The notes: a model not told the origin generated them from the letters alone. 15,019 bases of DNA from an uncultured Eubacteriales bacterium (GCA_900540145.1 UQEW01000058.1:1-15019); one strand, 5' to 3'; shown: positions 1-7,240, numbered from the stretch's first letter. Numbers and translations: made by a program.

Positions 1-21
1 CGTGGGGTTTTGCATTTTTTG
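1..21 (+). terminator. Partial terminator-like end of an element entering from the left
   Basis: The window opens with CGTGGGG followed by a T-rich run broken only by GCA. This looks like the descending arm and U-tract of a rho-independent terminator serving a plus-strand gene to the left; the ascending arm would be outside the window. The stretch closely matches the minus strand at about 14957-14983, where both arms of an equivalent hairpin are present. The reading as a half terminator is inferred from that match. Confidence 0.35.
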
Positions 22-51
22 TTTCTCATCTTATGATTCATATGAGAAGAA

Positions 52-107
52 GGCTGCCTCATTAGCGGTAGGCGATCACGGAAGGCGTAATCATTAATGA
101 GGCAGCC
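52..107 (-). terminator. Long-stem hairpin, possible terminator downstream of the antiporter operon
   Basis: GGCTGCCTCATTA at 52-64 is perfectly complementary to TAATGAGGCAGCC at 95-107, giving a 13-bp stem around a 30-nt loop. On the minus strand the stem is followed by the moderately U-rich TTCTTCTC, not a true U-run. It is the only stable hairpin found between the last antiporter gene and the window edge, so it is the best candidate for the operon end or for the small ORF just upstream. The large loop and weak U-tract make intrinsic termination uncertain. Confidence 0.4.
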
Positions 108-124
108 CCTTCGCCTTTGTGCAA

Positions 125-196
125 CTATTGTGCTTCCCGGTCCCTTGTACTCCTATACTTTTTCATGATTTTATAGGTTTTTTGTAAAGTGTACAT
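125..196 (-). CDS. Possible 23-residue basic peptide
   Basis: On the minus strand, GGAGG sits six bases before an ATG (194-196) that opens a 23-codon frame ending in TAG at 125-127. The deduced peptide starts MYTLQKTYK and contains about eight Lys/Arg residues, with no membrane segment and no motif I recognise. The start region lies inside two interleaved inverted repeats, one of which takes in part of the ribosome binding site, so translation could be structure-controlled. The 13-bp hairpin at 52-107 follows the stop. The ribosome binding site is the only positive evidence, and a fortuitous frame in a structured RNA is equally possible. Confidence 0.3.
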   Translation of the reverse strand: MYTLQKTYKIMKKYRSTRDREAQ

Positions 197-232
197 CGAT
201 AACCTCCTATAAAATATCCGCAAAATCGATGT
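168..232 (-). ncRNA. Interleaved inverted repeats, candidate pseudoknot or switch RNA
   Basis: Read on the minus strand, four segments follow one another: ACATCGAT (232-225), ATTTTATAGG (215-206), ATCGATGT (200-193) and CCTATAAAAT (177-168). Segment 1 pairs perfectly with 3 (8 bp) and segment 2 with 4 (10 bp), the arrangement of an H-type pseudoknot or of two competing stems. After a 5-nt bulge, stem 1:3 can be extended by GTAA/TTAC (236-233 and 187-184). The GGAGG and ATG of the small ORF lie between these arms. No known riboswitch class was recognised, so a structured RNA role is inferred from the pairing alone. Confidence 0.35.
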
Positions 233-391
233 TTACAGGCTTTATACAAACCTGCAAATCTGTCGAATCTAAAGATATGACGTGTAACACATGATGCCGC
301 AATATATGATATCCTGTTGTGTCATGTCGATAAAGGCAACTTCTGCCATTGACCATCGTATTATTTTTCTTCTGCCGCTACTATAAATCCG

Positions 392-2152
392 TCAATTCAG
401 TCTAATGAAGACATAGAAAACTGCTGCCAGCAAAATGGTAAAATTCACCGCGACCAGCCATCCCACCGGTTTCTGAAGAACATCGTCATCTTCAATACAG
501 TCCCTCTTTGCAGGTGGCTTTGAAGTTATCAAAAGTCTTGGATTATGCAGGTACTCGTTGGCGCGAGAGAAAAAAGCGCCGAGGCCATTACCTACGGCCA
601 ATCTGGTCTTATCCACCAGAGCAGATGACCACAGAAACGCATATTTCAAAGGTTTGCGATAAAACCAATCAGTATCTAGCGTTATCTTCTGAGCAGGCTT
701 CATGTGTTTCACATACATGACGAATGCGATTGCTGCCGCCGCGAACAATTGAATATACTGAGTAACATGGTCTACCGTAAACGGGTGTCCGTCGGTCTGA
801 TACGGTGTAAGGCCGTAAACCAAATTCGGCAAAACACCTGTAATTATACAAGCGGTAGCCCCGATTGTCATGGCTATTTTCATGTTGATAGGCAAAGTTC
901 TTTCGCTTATCTCCGCTATATCCGCGGAAAGTTCTCGATCTTGCCCCTGCTCATGTTCTTCTTTTCCGAAGAACACAAAATAATTTATTTTAAGAGTTAC
1001 AGACATGAACGTACCTATGCTGGCCAGCATCAGCAACAGCTCTGCCCAGTGAAATCCGCTTTCGGCTGCTGCGTTCATTATGAGGGATTTGCTGACAAAT
1101 CCGTTGAGCAATGGGAATCCGGCAATGGCCATAGATGAAATTAAGAAGCAAATAGCCGTCACCGGCATCTTGCTTGCCAATCCTCCCAGCTGGCTTATCT
1201 TTCTTTTCCCTGTCACCTTGATTACTGCCCCTGCGCACATGAGCAGCGTTCCTTTATACAAAATATGATTGAACGCATGAGCAGACGCTCCGTCTATACC
1301 TGTTTCTCCGCCTATGGCCAGAGAAGCTATCATATAGCCGACCTGGCTTATTATATGGTATGACAAAAGTCTCCTTAAATCGTTCTCCAGCAAAGCCATG
1401 CACACGCCCCATACTGCCATGAACACGCCGAAATAAAGCAAAAGTTCAGTGCCTGCAAATAATTTTATAAGGCAAAATACGCCCACTTTGGTAGTATATG
1501 AGCCCATGTATACGGTGCCGCCCATAGTAGACTCAGGGTAAGCGTCGGCAATCCATGCGTTAAGTGGCGGAATGGCCGCGTTAACTGCTACTCCTGCAAG
1601 GATCAGCCAATAAGCCGCATCACCTGTTCCCGCCAAAGGCTCTATTAAAGTGGAGCCTTGCGCCAGTTTTATCACTATTCCTGCAAGCAGCAGATTGCCG
1701 CCCAGCATATGCACCAGCAGATACCTAAATCCCACCTTGCTGGCAGCTTCAGTTCTTGATGCTACTACGATGAGCCATGAAGCAACCGCCATCATTTCCC
1801 AAAACACCAGCATGCCTATCCAGTGAACCGAAAATACTACGCCTATACTGCTTCCTGCGTATATGGCCTCCACCGCCTGTTCACGTCCATCCCTGACGTG
1901 GAGATTATATATGGCAGCAACTAAAGATATAAGGGAAAATATTATTCCGAAAATCATTGACAGCCTGTCGACTCCTGCCCCGCTTCCCCATACCAAAACT
2001 GCCAGTACGGTCAGCACCGGTCCCAATACTACGATTGCTTTTCGTATTTTTTCAGGTACGACGAGCATGAGCAGGCCGAATATTATCAAAATCAACCCCG
2101 GCTGTAAAAAGTCTCCGAGAAGTGAGTTTTCAGCGAAAAATCCATCAAGCAC
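392..2152 (-). CDS. Mrp-type antiporter large subunit, third NuoL/MrpD paralogue (divergent TM7)
   Basis: A membrane proton/cation-translocating subunit of the proton_antipo_M (NuoL/M/N, MrpA/D) family, the last gene of the antiporter operon. Numbering from the GTG start (586 residues), about 14 membrane helices can be read. Conserved charged residues are Glu119 (FWEMM), Lys222 (YTTKVG), Lys300 in HAFNHILYK and Lys355. The Lys expected in helix 7 is Asn191 (AVNAAIPPLNAW), and the usual HGW is NAW. I recall this variant as common in a subfamily annotated as monovalent cation/H+ antiporter subunit D. The start was chosen because GGAGG lies 8 nt before GTG and the resulting 8-nt overlap with the preceding gene fits this operon. 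An ATG at 2185 with weak GAAGAGAAG is the alternative; a further in-frame TTG at 2233 is unlikely. Confidence 0.9.
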   Translation of the reverse strand: MLDGFFAENSLLGDFLQPGLILIIFGLLMLVVPEKIRKAIVVLGPVLTVLAVLVWGSGAGVDRLSMIFGIIFSLISLVAAIYNLHVRDGREQAVEAIYAGSSIGVVFSVHWIGMLVFWEMMAVASWLIVVASRTEAASKVGFRYLLVHMLGGNLLLAGIVIKLAQGSTLIEPLAGTGDAAYWLILAGVAVNAAIPPLNAWIADAYPESTMGGTVYMGSYTTKVGVFCLIKLFAGTELLLYFGVFMAVWGVCMALLENDLRRLLSYHIISQVGYMIASLAIGGETGIDGASAHAFNHILYKGTLLMCAGAVIKVTGKRKISQLGGLASKMPVTAICFLISSMAIAGFPLLNGFVSKSLIMNAAAESGFHWAELLLMLASIGTFMSVTLKINYFVFFGKEEHEQGQDRELSADIAEISERTLPINMKIAMTIGATACIITGVLPNLVYGLTPYQTDGHPFTVDHVTQYIQLFAAAAIAFVMYVKHMKPAQKITLDTDWFYRKPLKYAFLWSSALVDKTRLAVGNGLGAFFSRANEYLHNPRLLITSKPPAKRDCIEDDDVLQKPVGWLVAVNFTILLAAVFYVFIRLN

Positions 2153-2393
2153 CTTTCTCACCTCCGTCTTTTGTTTTGTCGTCATAATAATCTTCTCTTC
2201 TTTGAAAAAGAAAAGCCATGATTTTTTTCGCAATCAATATCAATATCCATGCGCCGGCAAACCCTATTATTATATCAGCGCCCGGCAGTTCATTCCAAAT
2301 CATATGGTAATGAGGTTCCGCAAATAATATCTCTACGAGCAGAGTCAAGAGAATAACCGTGCCAAGTAAAACATATATCTTCTTATTCCGCAA
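2145..2393 (-). CDS. Small two-helix membrane protein of the antiporter operon
   Basis: An 82-residue protein with two predicted membrane helices (about residues 5-25 and 39-61) joined by a short external-type loop containing AEPHYHMIW. It ends in a charged tail with the acidic-aromatic motif EDYYDD. It starts with TTG, supported by GGAGG 8 nt upstream inside the end of the preceding gene, which it overlaps by 11 nt. Similar short proteins with a PG...GF...K...EDYYD pattern are, as far as I recall, found beside divergent Mrp-like operons, but I know no established name or function. Its position between two large translocating subunits suggests an accessory or structural subunit. Confidence 0.8.
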   Translation of the reverse strand: MRNKKIYVLLGTVILLTLLVEILFAEPHYHMIWNELPGADIIIGFAGAWILILIAKKIMAFLFQRREDYYDDKTKDGGEKGA

Positions 2394-3945
2394 GGTAAAC
2401 TCCTCCTTCCCCTGTTACAGACTCGGCCGCCATCTGAGCCATCTGATAAAGTTTAGGGCCCGCATCAGGTTCGCACCCCAGTATCAATCCAGTAATGCAA
2501 GTAAGCATCAACGGAGTTACCATCGCAATTACAGCTTTCTTTTCTACAGTGTGACTATGACCGTCTTGGTGTTCTTCCAATGTCTCCGGCTTCACCTGTT
2601 GTTCCTTTGTTTGCTTAAAGAACATGCTCACTACAGGCATGAGATATGTAAGCGCCAGCAAAGCTGCTGCTATCAACACAGCCATAGCAAAAGGTCTTCC
2701 CACCGTCAAAGCTCCTTCTAAGATATTGAATTTGCTTACAAAGCCTACCATCAACGGAAGGCCTGCCAGACCTAATGAAGCCGCAGCAAAGCATACAGAC
2801 GTTACCGGCATCTTTTTATATATACCGCCCATCTGACTTATCTCAGACAGTCCCAGATTGACAAATATAGCACCGGCCGCCATAAATAAAGTTATCTTTA
2901 AAAACGCATGGGCTGCGATGTGGAAAATTGCACCTGTTACGCTGTAAGGCGAGAGCAAGCTTATACCAAGCACTATGTAAGATAATTGTCCTACCGTGGA
3001 GAAAGCCAGCCTAGCCTTGAGATTGTCCTGTCTTACCGCTATCAGCGAAGACAGCAGCACGGTAGCCAAGGCGAACCAGCTCAATATGTAAGCTCCGCTG
3101 CACCAAGATGCGCTTTCAGGTCCAAAAACGTACAGCACCACTCGAAGCACGCAGAAAGCTCCTGCTTTTACTACTGCAACAGCATGAAGAAGAGCGCTTA
3201 CCGGAGTCGGAGCCACCATGGCGGAAGGCAACCAACCGTGCAAAGGCATCACGCCTGCTTTGACTGCTCCGCCTAAAATCATCATAAAAAACAAAACGCA
3301 CATGAGTCCCGCGCTCATGGAACCGGGCTCTATGAATCCGCCTGCCTTGAAATCCAAAGTTCCGTATTCAGCATATACCCACACTATAGCCGCAAAGAAT
3401 ATTTGTCCGCTTATCAATGTGTACGCCAAATATTTCCTGCCCGAAGCTTTGGCCTTATCATTTCTGTAATGAACCACCAGCGGATATGTGGCTATAGTCA
3501 GCATCTCATAAAAGATGAAAAATGTTATGAGGTTAGCAGCAAAAGCAATTCCGATGGCAGAAGCAAGACATACGGCAAAAGCAGCAAAGTATCCCGTCTG
3601 ATTTTTTTCTCCATGGCCTCTCATGTAACCTATGGAATATATAGAAGTCAGTATCCAAAGTCCGCTGGCAATGCAAGCAAACACCATACCGGCGCTGTCG
3701 GTTCTTAACGCAAGCTCAATGCCGTCCACTATAGTCCACAGCTTTGAAACATAAACGCTGCCTCCTGCCACCGCAGGAGCCATGGAAAATACCAGACCGG
3801 CCATCGCCAGCGCCGCTGCCATAGTTATAGCCTCACGCCAATTGGGCTTTATTCGATTGCCCAAAAACAATATGAGTATAGCTGCCAGTAAAGCGATTGC
3901 TATGGCAAGGGCCGGCCTCGCGCTGATTATTTCTGTCGTGCTCAT
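2383..3945 (-). CDS. Mrp-type antiporter large subunit, second NuoL/MrpD paralogue
   Basis: A 520-residue integral membrane subunit of the proton_antipo_M family, about 14 helices, acting in the cytoplasmic membrane as one ion/proton half-channel of the complex. The family hallmarks are intact: Glu147 (FYEMLT), Lys229 and His236 (GGAVKAGVMPLHGW), the NuoL signature APTPVSALLHAVAVVKAG with Lys260, Lys310, His342/His346 and Lys350 (HIAAHAFLK), and Lys405. A cytosolic loop near residues 432-452 is Glu/His-rich (EEHQDGHSH). ATG has GGAGG about 10 nt upstream, and ATGA overlaps the stop of the preceding gene by 4 nt, so translation is probably coupled. MrpD-like and MrpA-N-terminal-like assignments cannot be separated with certainty by eye. 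Confidence 0.92.
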   Translation of the reverse strand: MSTTEIISARPALAIAIALLAAILILFLGNRIKPNWREAITMAAALAMAGLVFSMAPAVAGGSVYVSKLWTIVDGIELALRTDSAGMVFACIASGLWILTSIYSIGYMRGHGEKNQTGYFAAFAVCLASAIGIAFAANLITFFIFYEMLTIATYPLVVHYRNDKAKASGRKYLAYTLISGQIFFAAIVWVYAEYGTLDFKAGGFIEPGSMSAGLMCVLFFMMILGGAVKAGVMPLHGWLPSAMVAPTPVSALLHAVAVVKAGAFCVLRVVLYVFGPESASWCSGAYILSWFALATVLLSSLIAVRQDNLKARLAFSTVGQLSYIVLGISLLSPYSVTGAIFHIAAHAFLKITLFMAAGAIFVNLGLSEISQMGGIYKKMPVTSVCFAAASLGLAGLPLMVGFVSKFNILEGALTVGRPFAMAVLIAAALLALTYLMPVVSMFFKQTKEQQVKPETLEEHQDGHSHTVEKKAVIAMVTPLMLTCITGLILGCEPDAGPKLYQMAQMAAESVTGEGGVYLAE

Positions 3946-5531
3946 AACAGCGCCACCTCCTTGAGAGTAGGTCCTATAACGTCTCCTACTATATAAGAAT
4001 TAAACAATCCTATAAGAATGATTGCCAAAATAACTATTACCATAGGTATCAACAGCTGCCATGGAAGTTCAAAATGACTTTTCCCTGAAGAGAGCCGTCC
4101 GCTACCGGAACCTTTACCTGAACCTTTTTTCGCCAGAAAAGCTGTATCCTCTCTCTCCGAAACGGTCTTGCTCTCCATAAACATCTTTTCAAATACCCTG
4201 AAGAAATATATGGCGCTGAGCAAGCTGCTTAATATAAGGACCGCTACGAATAAATACTGACCGTTTTCTATAGCGCCAAGGGCCAAATACCACTTGCTGA
4301 AAAATCCGGCAAACGGCGGCAGTCCCACCATTGACAACGCACACACCACCATGGCCATAGACGTTACCGGCATATCCCTATAAACCTGTCCCAGCTGAGT
4401 TATTTCATGAATACCGTACTTATACTTGAGAGAACCGGATGTATAGAAAAGACCTGACTTCATGAACGCATGGCTCACTATATGCAGTACCGCTCCTACA
4501 AGTCCGTAATAATTTCCTATGGCAAATCCCATGGCTATGTAACCTACCTGACCGATGCTGGAATAAGCCAAGATCTTATTATACGTTTCATATCTCAAAG
4601 CTTTCAGCGAGCCGAACAGAACGCCGCAGACAGCCAGCACTCCGATTACATCAAAGAAAAGATCCATTACAGGAGTGTTTTCCTGGAAAACAAAGAAGAA
4701 AAATCTCAGCATGGCATAGGCCGGAACTTTGATCATAATACCCGCTATCATCGGGTCTGCGCCGGGGTGAGCGTAAGAATGCGCTGCCGGCTGCCATCCG
4801 TGCAAAGGAAAAAGCGCCATCTTTATCCCGAATCCTATTATCATACATGCTACTGCAAATATTATAAGCGGGCTTTCTCCCAGTTCAGCTACCGAGCGGG
4901 ACAGATCCTCCATATTAAGTGTTCCTGTCGCAGCGTATAAAAAGCCTGCCCCCATCAGATACATGCAAGCTCCGATAGTGCCGATAAGAAGATATCTGAA
5001 AGCTGCTATAGGCCCTTTGCTTTCTCCTACAGCGATGAGTCCGTATCCCGAAATGGCTGTGATTTCCATAAACACATACAAATTAAAAGCGTCTCCGGTG
5101 GAGGCCATTCCCAAAAGTCCTAAAGAAAGAAAAGATAACATAGAATAATATCCGGAAGAGCGGACGTTGGAGCCTGAAGGCGACCCTGCGCCCAAGTCTT
5201 CTCTTTCCAGACGTTCAAAAGGACTGCTGAACAAAGCTGTAATCCATGAAGCTATAGCCACCAACAAGATGATTACACCGCTGAGTCCATCAACTACAAA
5301 CTCTATACCGTAGATCGGAGGCCATCCTCCTATATAATAATGAATCGCTTCTCCTGTTTTAACAACTTGCCAAAGCTGCAATCCGGCGCATATCGCAGCA
5401 ATAAACAGTGCAGATATAACCGTTCGCTTACCCCAATCAGAGTTAAAATGGCTGATCAGGGGGCACAGCAACGTAGCTATAAGAGGAAACAATATTACCA
5501 ATATGGGAAGATGTTCAAGAAGTTGACTCAT
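3942..5531 (-). CDS. mnhD: Na+/H+ antiporter subunit D (first NuoL/MrpD paralogue)
   Basis: A 529-residue proton_antipo_M protein immediately after mnhC, the position of mnhD/mrpD in the classical operon. Key residues are present: Glu156 (VFMEIT), Lys237 and His244 (GIKMALFPLHGW), Lys268 (MIKVPAY), His350/His354 and Lys358 (HAFMKSG), and Lys413 (FFSKW). The usual Pro-Thr/Ser-Pro-Val region after helix 7 reads HPGADPMIAG, a departure from canonical MrpD. Two hydrophilic insertions stand out: residues 111-127 (Gly/Ser-rich) and 468-486 (Ser/Gly/Lys repeats before the last helix). GGAGG lies 9 nt before the ATG, and ATGA overlaps the end of mnhC. Confidence 0.93.
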   Translation of the reverse strand: MSQLLEHLPILVILFPLIATLLCPLISHFNSDWGKRTVISALFIAAICAGLQLWQVVKTGEAIHYYIGGWPPIYGIEFVVDGLSGVIILLVAIASWITALFSSPFERLEREDLGAGSPSGSNVRSSGYYSMLSFLSLGLLGMASTGDAFNLYVFMEITAISGYGLIAVGESKGPIAAFRYLLIGTIGACMYLMGAGFLYAATGTLNMEDLSRSVAELGESPLIIFAVACMIIGFGIKMALFPLHGWQPAAHSYAHPGADPMIAGIMIKVPAYAMLRFFFFVFQENTPVMDLFFDVIGVLAVCGVLFGSLKALRYETYNKILAYSSIGQVGYIAMGFAIGNYYGLVGAVLHIVSHAFMKSGLFYTSGSLKYKYGIHEITQLGQVYRDMPVTSMAMVVCALSMVGLPPFAGFFSKWYLALGAIENGQYLFVAVLILSSLLSAIYFFRVFEKMFMESKTVSEREDTAFLAKKGSGKGSGSGRLSSGKSHFELPWQLLIPMVIVILAIILIGLFNSYIVGDVIGPTLKEVALL

Positions 5532-5920
5532 CTAAGCTTCCCTCCCTTTCCGGTTATCTCGTCTTCCTCAATAGTCCCATAAATGTCCTTTATCCTCATC
5601 AAAAGCGCCAATCCTACTCCGGTAGTTCCAAGGCTTACCACTATAGCCGTCAGCATGAGAGCATGAGGTAATGGGTTTATATAAGCATCTACCGAAGAAA
5701 TCTGGTTCATGGCTACAGGTAAAGTTGCGCCTTCTTTCTGGCCAAAAGTCAAAAAGAAGAATATTATAGCCACCTGCATCATATTCATACACATAAGTTT
5801 TTTCAAATAATTGCCGCAAACTATCATGCCGTATATGCTTATGCCGAACAATATCAACGCAAGCATGTATATGCCTCTGTCAGCCAAGAAATATTCTAAT
5901 TTTTCAATAAGCTCAGTCAT
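5528..5920 (-). CDS. mnhC: Na+/H+ antiporter subunit C (NuoK/MrpC family)
   Basis: A 130-residue, three-helix NuoK-like subunit with the family pattern ending in HALMLTAIVVSLGTTGVGLA, followed by a charged cytosolic tail. MrpC sits next to MrpA/D in the membrane arm and is required for assembly and ion translocation in characterised Mrp complexes. The ATG at 5918-5920 (MTELIEKLEYF) is chosen: AAAGGA lies 8 nt upstream and the start overlaps the preceding stop by 8 nt. A longer in-frame reading to 5950 would lie inside the preceding gene and has no ribosome binding site. Confidence 0.92.
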   Translation of the reverse strand: MTELIEKLEYFLADRGIYMLALILFGISIYGMIVCGNYLKKLMCMNMMQVAIIFFFLTFGQKEGATLPVAMNQISSVDAYINPLPHALMLTAIVVSLGTTGVGLALLMRIKDIYGTIEEDEITGKGGKLR

Positions 5921-6695
5921 TAAAATCTGTCCTTTCAAGCACCACTTCAAGAATAGTGATTATGACACCTGCCACACACACCATAACACCTATTTCTACC
6001 ATCAAGATCCCATCAGCGTGAATCTCTGCCTCTGTCTCTGCCGAAAAAGGCAGTTTGCCCAGTTCCATAAACTTTCCACCGTTAAACATAGGCAATATAC
6101 CGGTAAATGCAAATAAAAACGCTCCAAGACCGGCCGTTATTATGCCCAGTTCTTCTCTTGCCTTCTGTTTTCTTTTAACATCAAATTTAGGAACTATGCG
6201 ATTCAGCAAATATGCGCAAGCCAACAGCGCTCCTGCCTGGAACCCGCCTCCTAAGCTGACTTCACCGTGAAATAATACATAAAGACCATATATTAAAGTT
6301 ATGGGTACAACAATTCTAAATGCCCCGTCCATTAACAGGCTCCCAAAAGTTGACGTCCTGTGATACTCTATGATTTCTTTATCTGACTTTTGCGGCACTT
6401 TTTCTTTCGCAGATAATATGGTCAGTACCGCTATTCCGGAAAGAAGCATCACACATGTTTCAAACAATGTGTCGAAGCCTCTGTAATCTGCCAAAACCGC
6501 TGTAACTATATTTTGGGCATGGGTATCTTCGTATGCGTTGCTTATGTAATATTGAGAAACATTGGTATTGGCCGGAGTATCCAAAGCGCCTATTGTAGGC
6601 AAAAACTTACCTACTCTCACGGCGCCTATCCCAACCAGCACTATAACTATGATGAGACCAAACGCCAGCTTTTTTCTACTCTTTTTTTCTTCCAT
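5913..6695 (-). CDS. mnhB: MbhE-MnhB fusion subunit of the antiporter
   Basis: A 260-residue membrane protein with two joined modules. Residues about 10-97 resemble the C-terminal end of MrpA, the MbhE-type domain, with the signature NIVTAVLADYRGFDTLFE at 62-79. Residues about 112-255 are an MnhB domain, with HGEVSLGGGFQAG at 143-155 and four helices. In Bacillus-type Mrp these parts belong to MrpA and MrpB; a fused E-B arrangement agrees with a dismantled MrpA. The ATG is preceded by AAAGGA at a normal distance and lies 20 nt inside the end of the previous gene. Confidence 0.9.
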   Translation of the reverse strand: MEEKKSRKKLAFGLIIVIVLVGIGAVRVGKFLPTIGALDTPANTNVSQYYISNAYEDTHAQNIVTAVLADYRGFDTLFETCVMLLSGIAVLTILSAKEKVPQKSDKEIIEYHRTSTFGSLLMDGAFRIVVPITLIYGLYVLFHGEVSLGGGFQAGALLACAYLLNRIVPKFDVKRKQKAREELGIITAGLGAFLFAFTGILPMFNGGKFMELGKLPFSAETEAEIHADGILMVEIGVMVCVAGVIITILEVVLERTDFND

Positions 6696-6936
6696 CTTTT
6701 TTTCCTTTACTGATCGATTTAACTGCGATTATAAAATAAACAGTGGAGACAGTACCTATTATAGCCTCCGTGAAAGCTACGTCAGCCGCTCCGACTATAG
6801 CATACAGAAGCATGGCGGTAAAACTGAAAGCACAGTATATGATGATAGCAGAAAGCATCTTTTTGCCTAAGATTATTCCCATAGCTATAGCTATCATAGC
6901 TATAAGAAGCAAGCCTTCTAAAAGTAAAATAGGCAT
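6676..6936 (-). CDS. MbhD-like (DUF4040) antiporter subunit
   Basis: An 86-residue protein of three helices with the pattern AIVGAADVAFTEAIIGT, typical of the MbhD/DUF4040 segment found in the C-terminal half of MrpA and as a separate subunit in membrane-bound hydrogenases. It ends in a Lys/Arg-rich tail. GGGAGG stands 9 nt before the ATG, one base after the stop of mnhG. With the next gene it supplies the missing C-terminal portion of MrpA, including the conserved Glu (FTEA) proposed to take part in ion transfer in this family. Confidence 0.88.
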   Translation of the reverse strand: MPILLLEGLLLIAMIAIAMGIILGKKMLSAIIIYCAFSFTAMLLYAIVGAADVAFTEAIIGTVSTVYFIIAVKSISKGKKDGRKKE

Positions 6937-6937
6937 A

Positions 6938-7240
6938 TCACCGTACCTCCCTGTCTTTTACGCTCTGTTTATAAGCAACTCTCACAATAATATGGGTACC
7001 TATAGGGCTGGCAATAAAAACAGCTAAAAATACAGCAAATATTTTTATTCCTGTTGCAGAAAAGCCTTCATAAATCAAGAATCCAATGCTGCAAAGCACT
7101 AAGCCTGCTGATTCGCATATACCTGCCGCATGTAGTCTGGCATAAAAATCTCTGAGTCTGAAAACGCCGATAGCCGAAATTAAGAAGCATATAAACCCCA
7201 AGCTTAAAAAGATAACAGTAAAAATTTCTCTAATGGTCAT
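6938..7240 (-). CDS. mnhG: Na+/H+ antiporter subunit G
   Basis: A 100-residue, three-helix protein with the MnhG/PhaG hallmark IGVFRLRDFYARLHAAGI at residues 24-41. It is a small peripheral membrane subunit of Mrp-type antiporters and is needed for full activity in studied systems. GGAGG lies 8 nt before the ATG, and the start overlaps the end of mnhF by 11 nt. The gene order E-F-G ahead of the B/C/D genes is the reverse block order of the Bacillus mrpABCDEFG operon. Confidence 0.94.
   Translation of the reverse strand: MTIREIFTVIFLSLGFICFLISAIGVFRLRDFYARLHAAGICESAGLVLCSIGFLIYEGFSATGIKIFAVFLAVFIASPIGTHIIVRVAYKQSVKDREVR

Larger units (their letters stand above)
1..391. other. Intergenic region at the left edge, rich in inverted repeats
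   Basis: No recognisable protein family is encoded here. The region holds the partial terminator at the extreme left, a 7-bp inverted repeat TTCTCAT/ATGAGAA (23-29 and 42-48), a 13-bp perfect stem (52-64 and 95-107), a possible 23-codon ORF (125-196), and two interleaved perfect inverted repeats (168-177 with 206-215; 193-200 with 225-232). A short imperfect hairpin with CAGG/CCTG arms lies at 237-255. Nothing could be assigned between about 256 and 391 apart from an unsupported 49-codon frame. Confidence 0.6.

Noticed and set aside
207..356. A 49-codon minus-strand frame with ATG at 354-356 ending in TAG beside the ribosome binding site of the small ORF.
   Set aside because: No clear ribosome binding site, unusual composition with many His and Cys, no recognisable family, and overlap with structured repeats; most likely a chance frame.
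2153..2233. Extension of the last antiporter gene to an in-frame TTG at 2233.
   Set aside because: It would add a Lys/Phe-rich tail read out of frame through the previous gene and lacks a ribosome binding site; GTG at 2152 or ATG at 2185 fit better.
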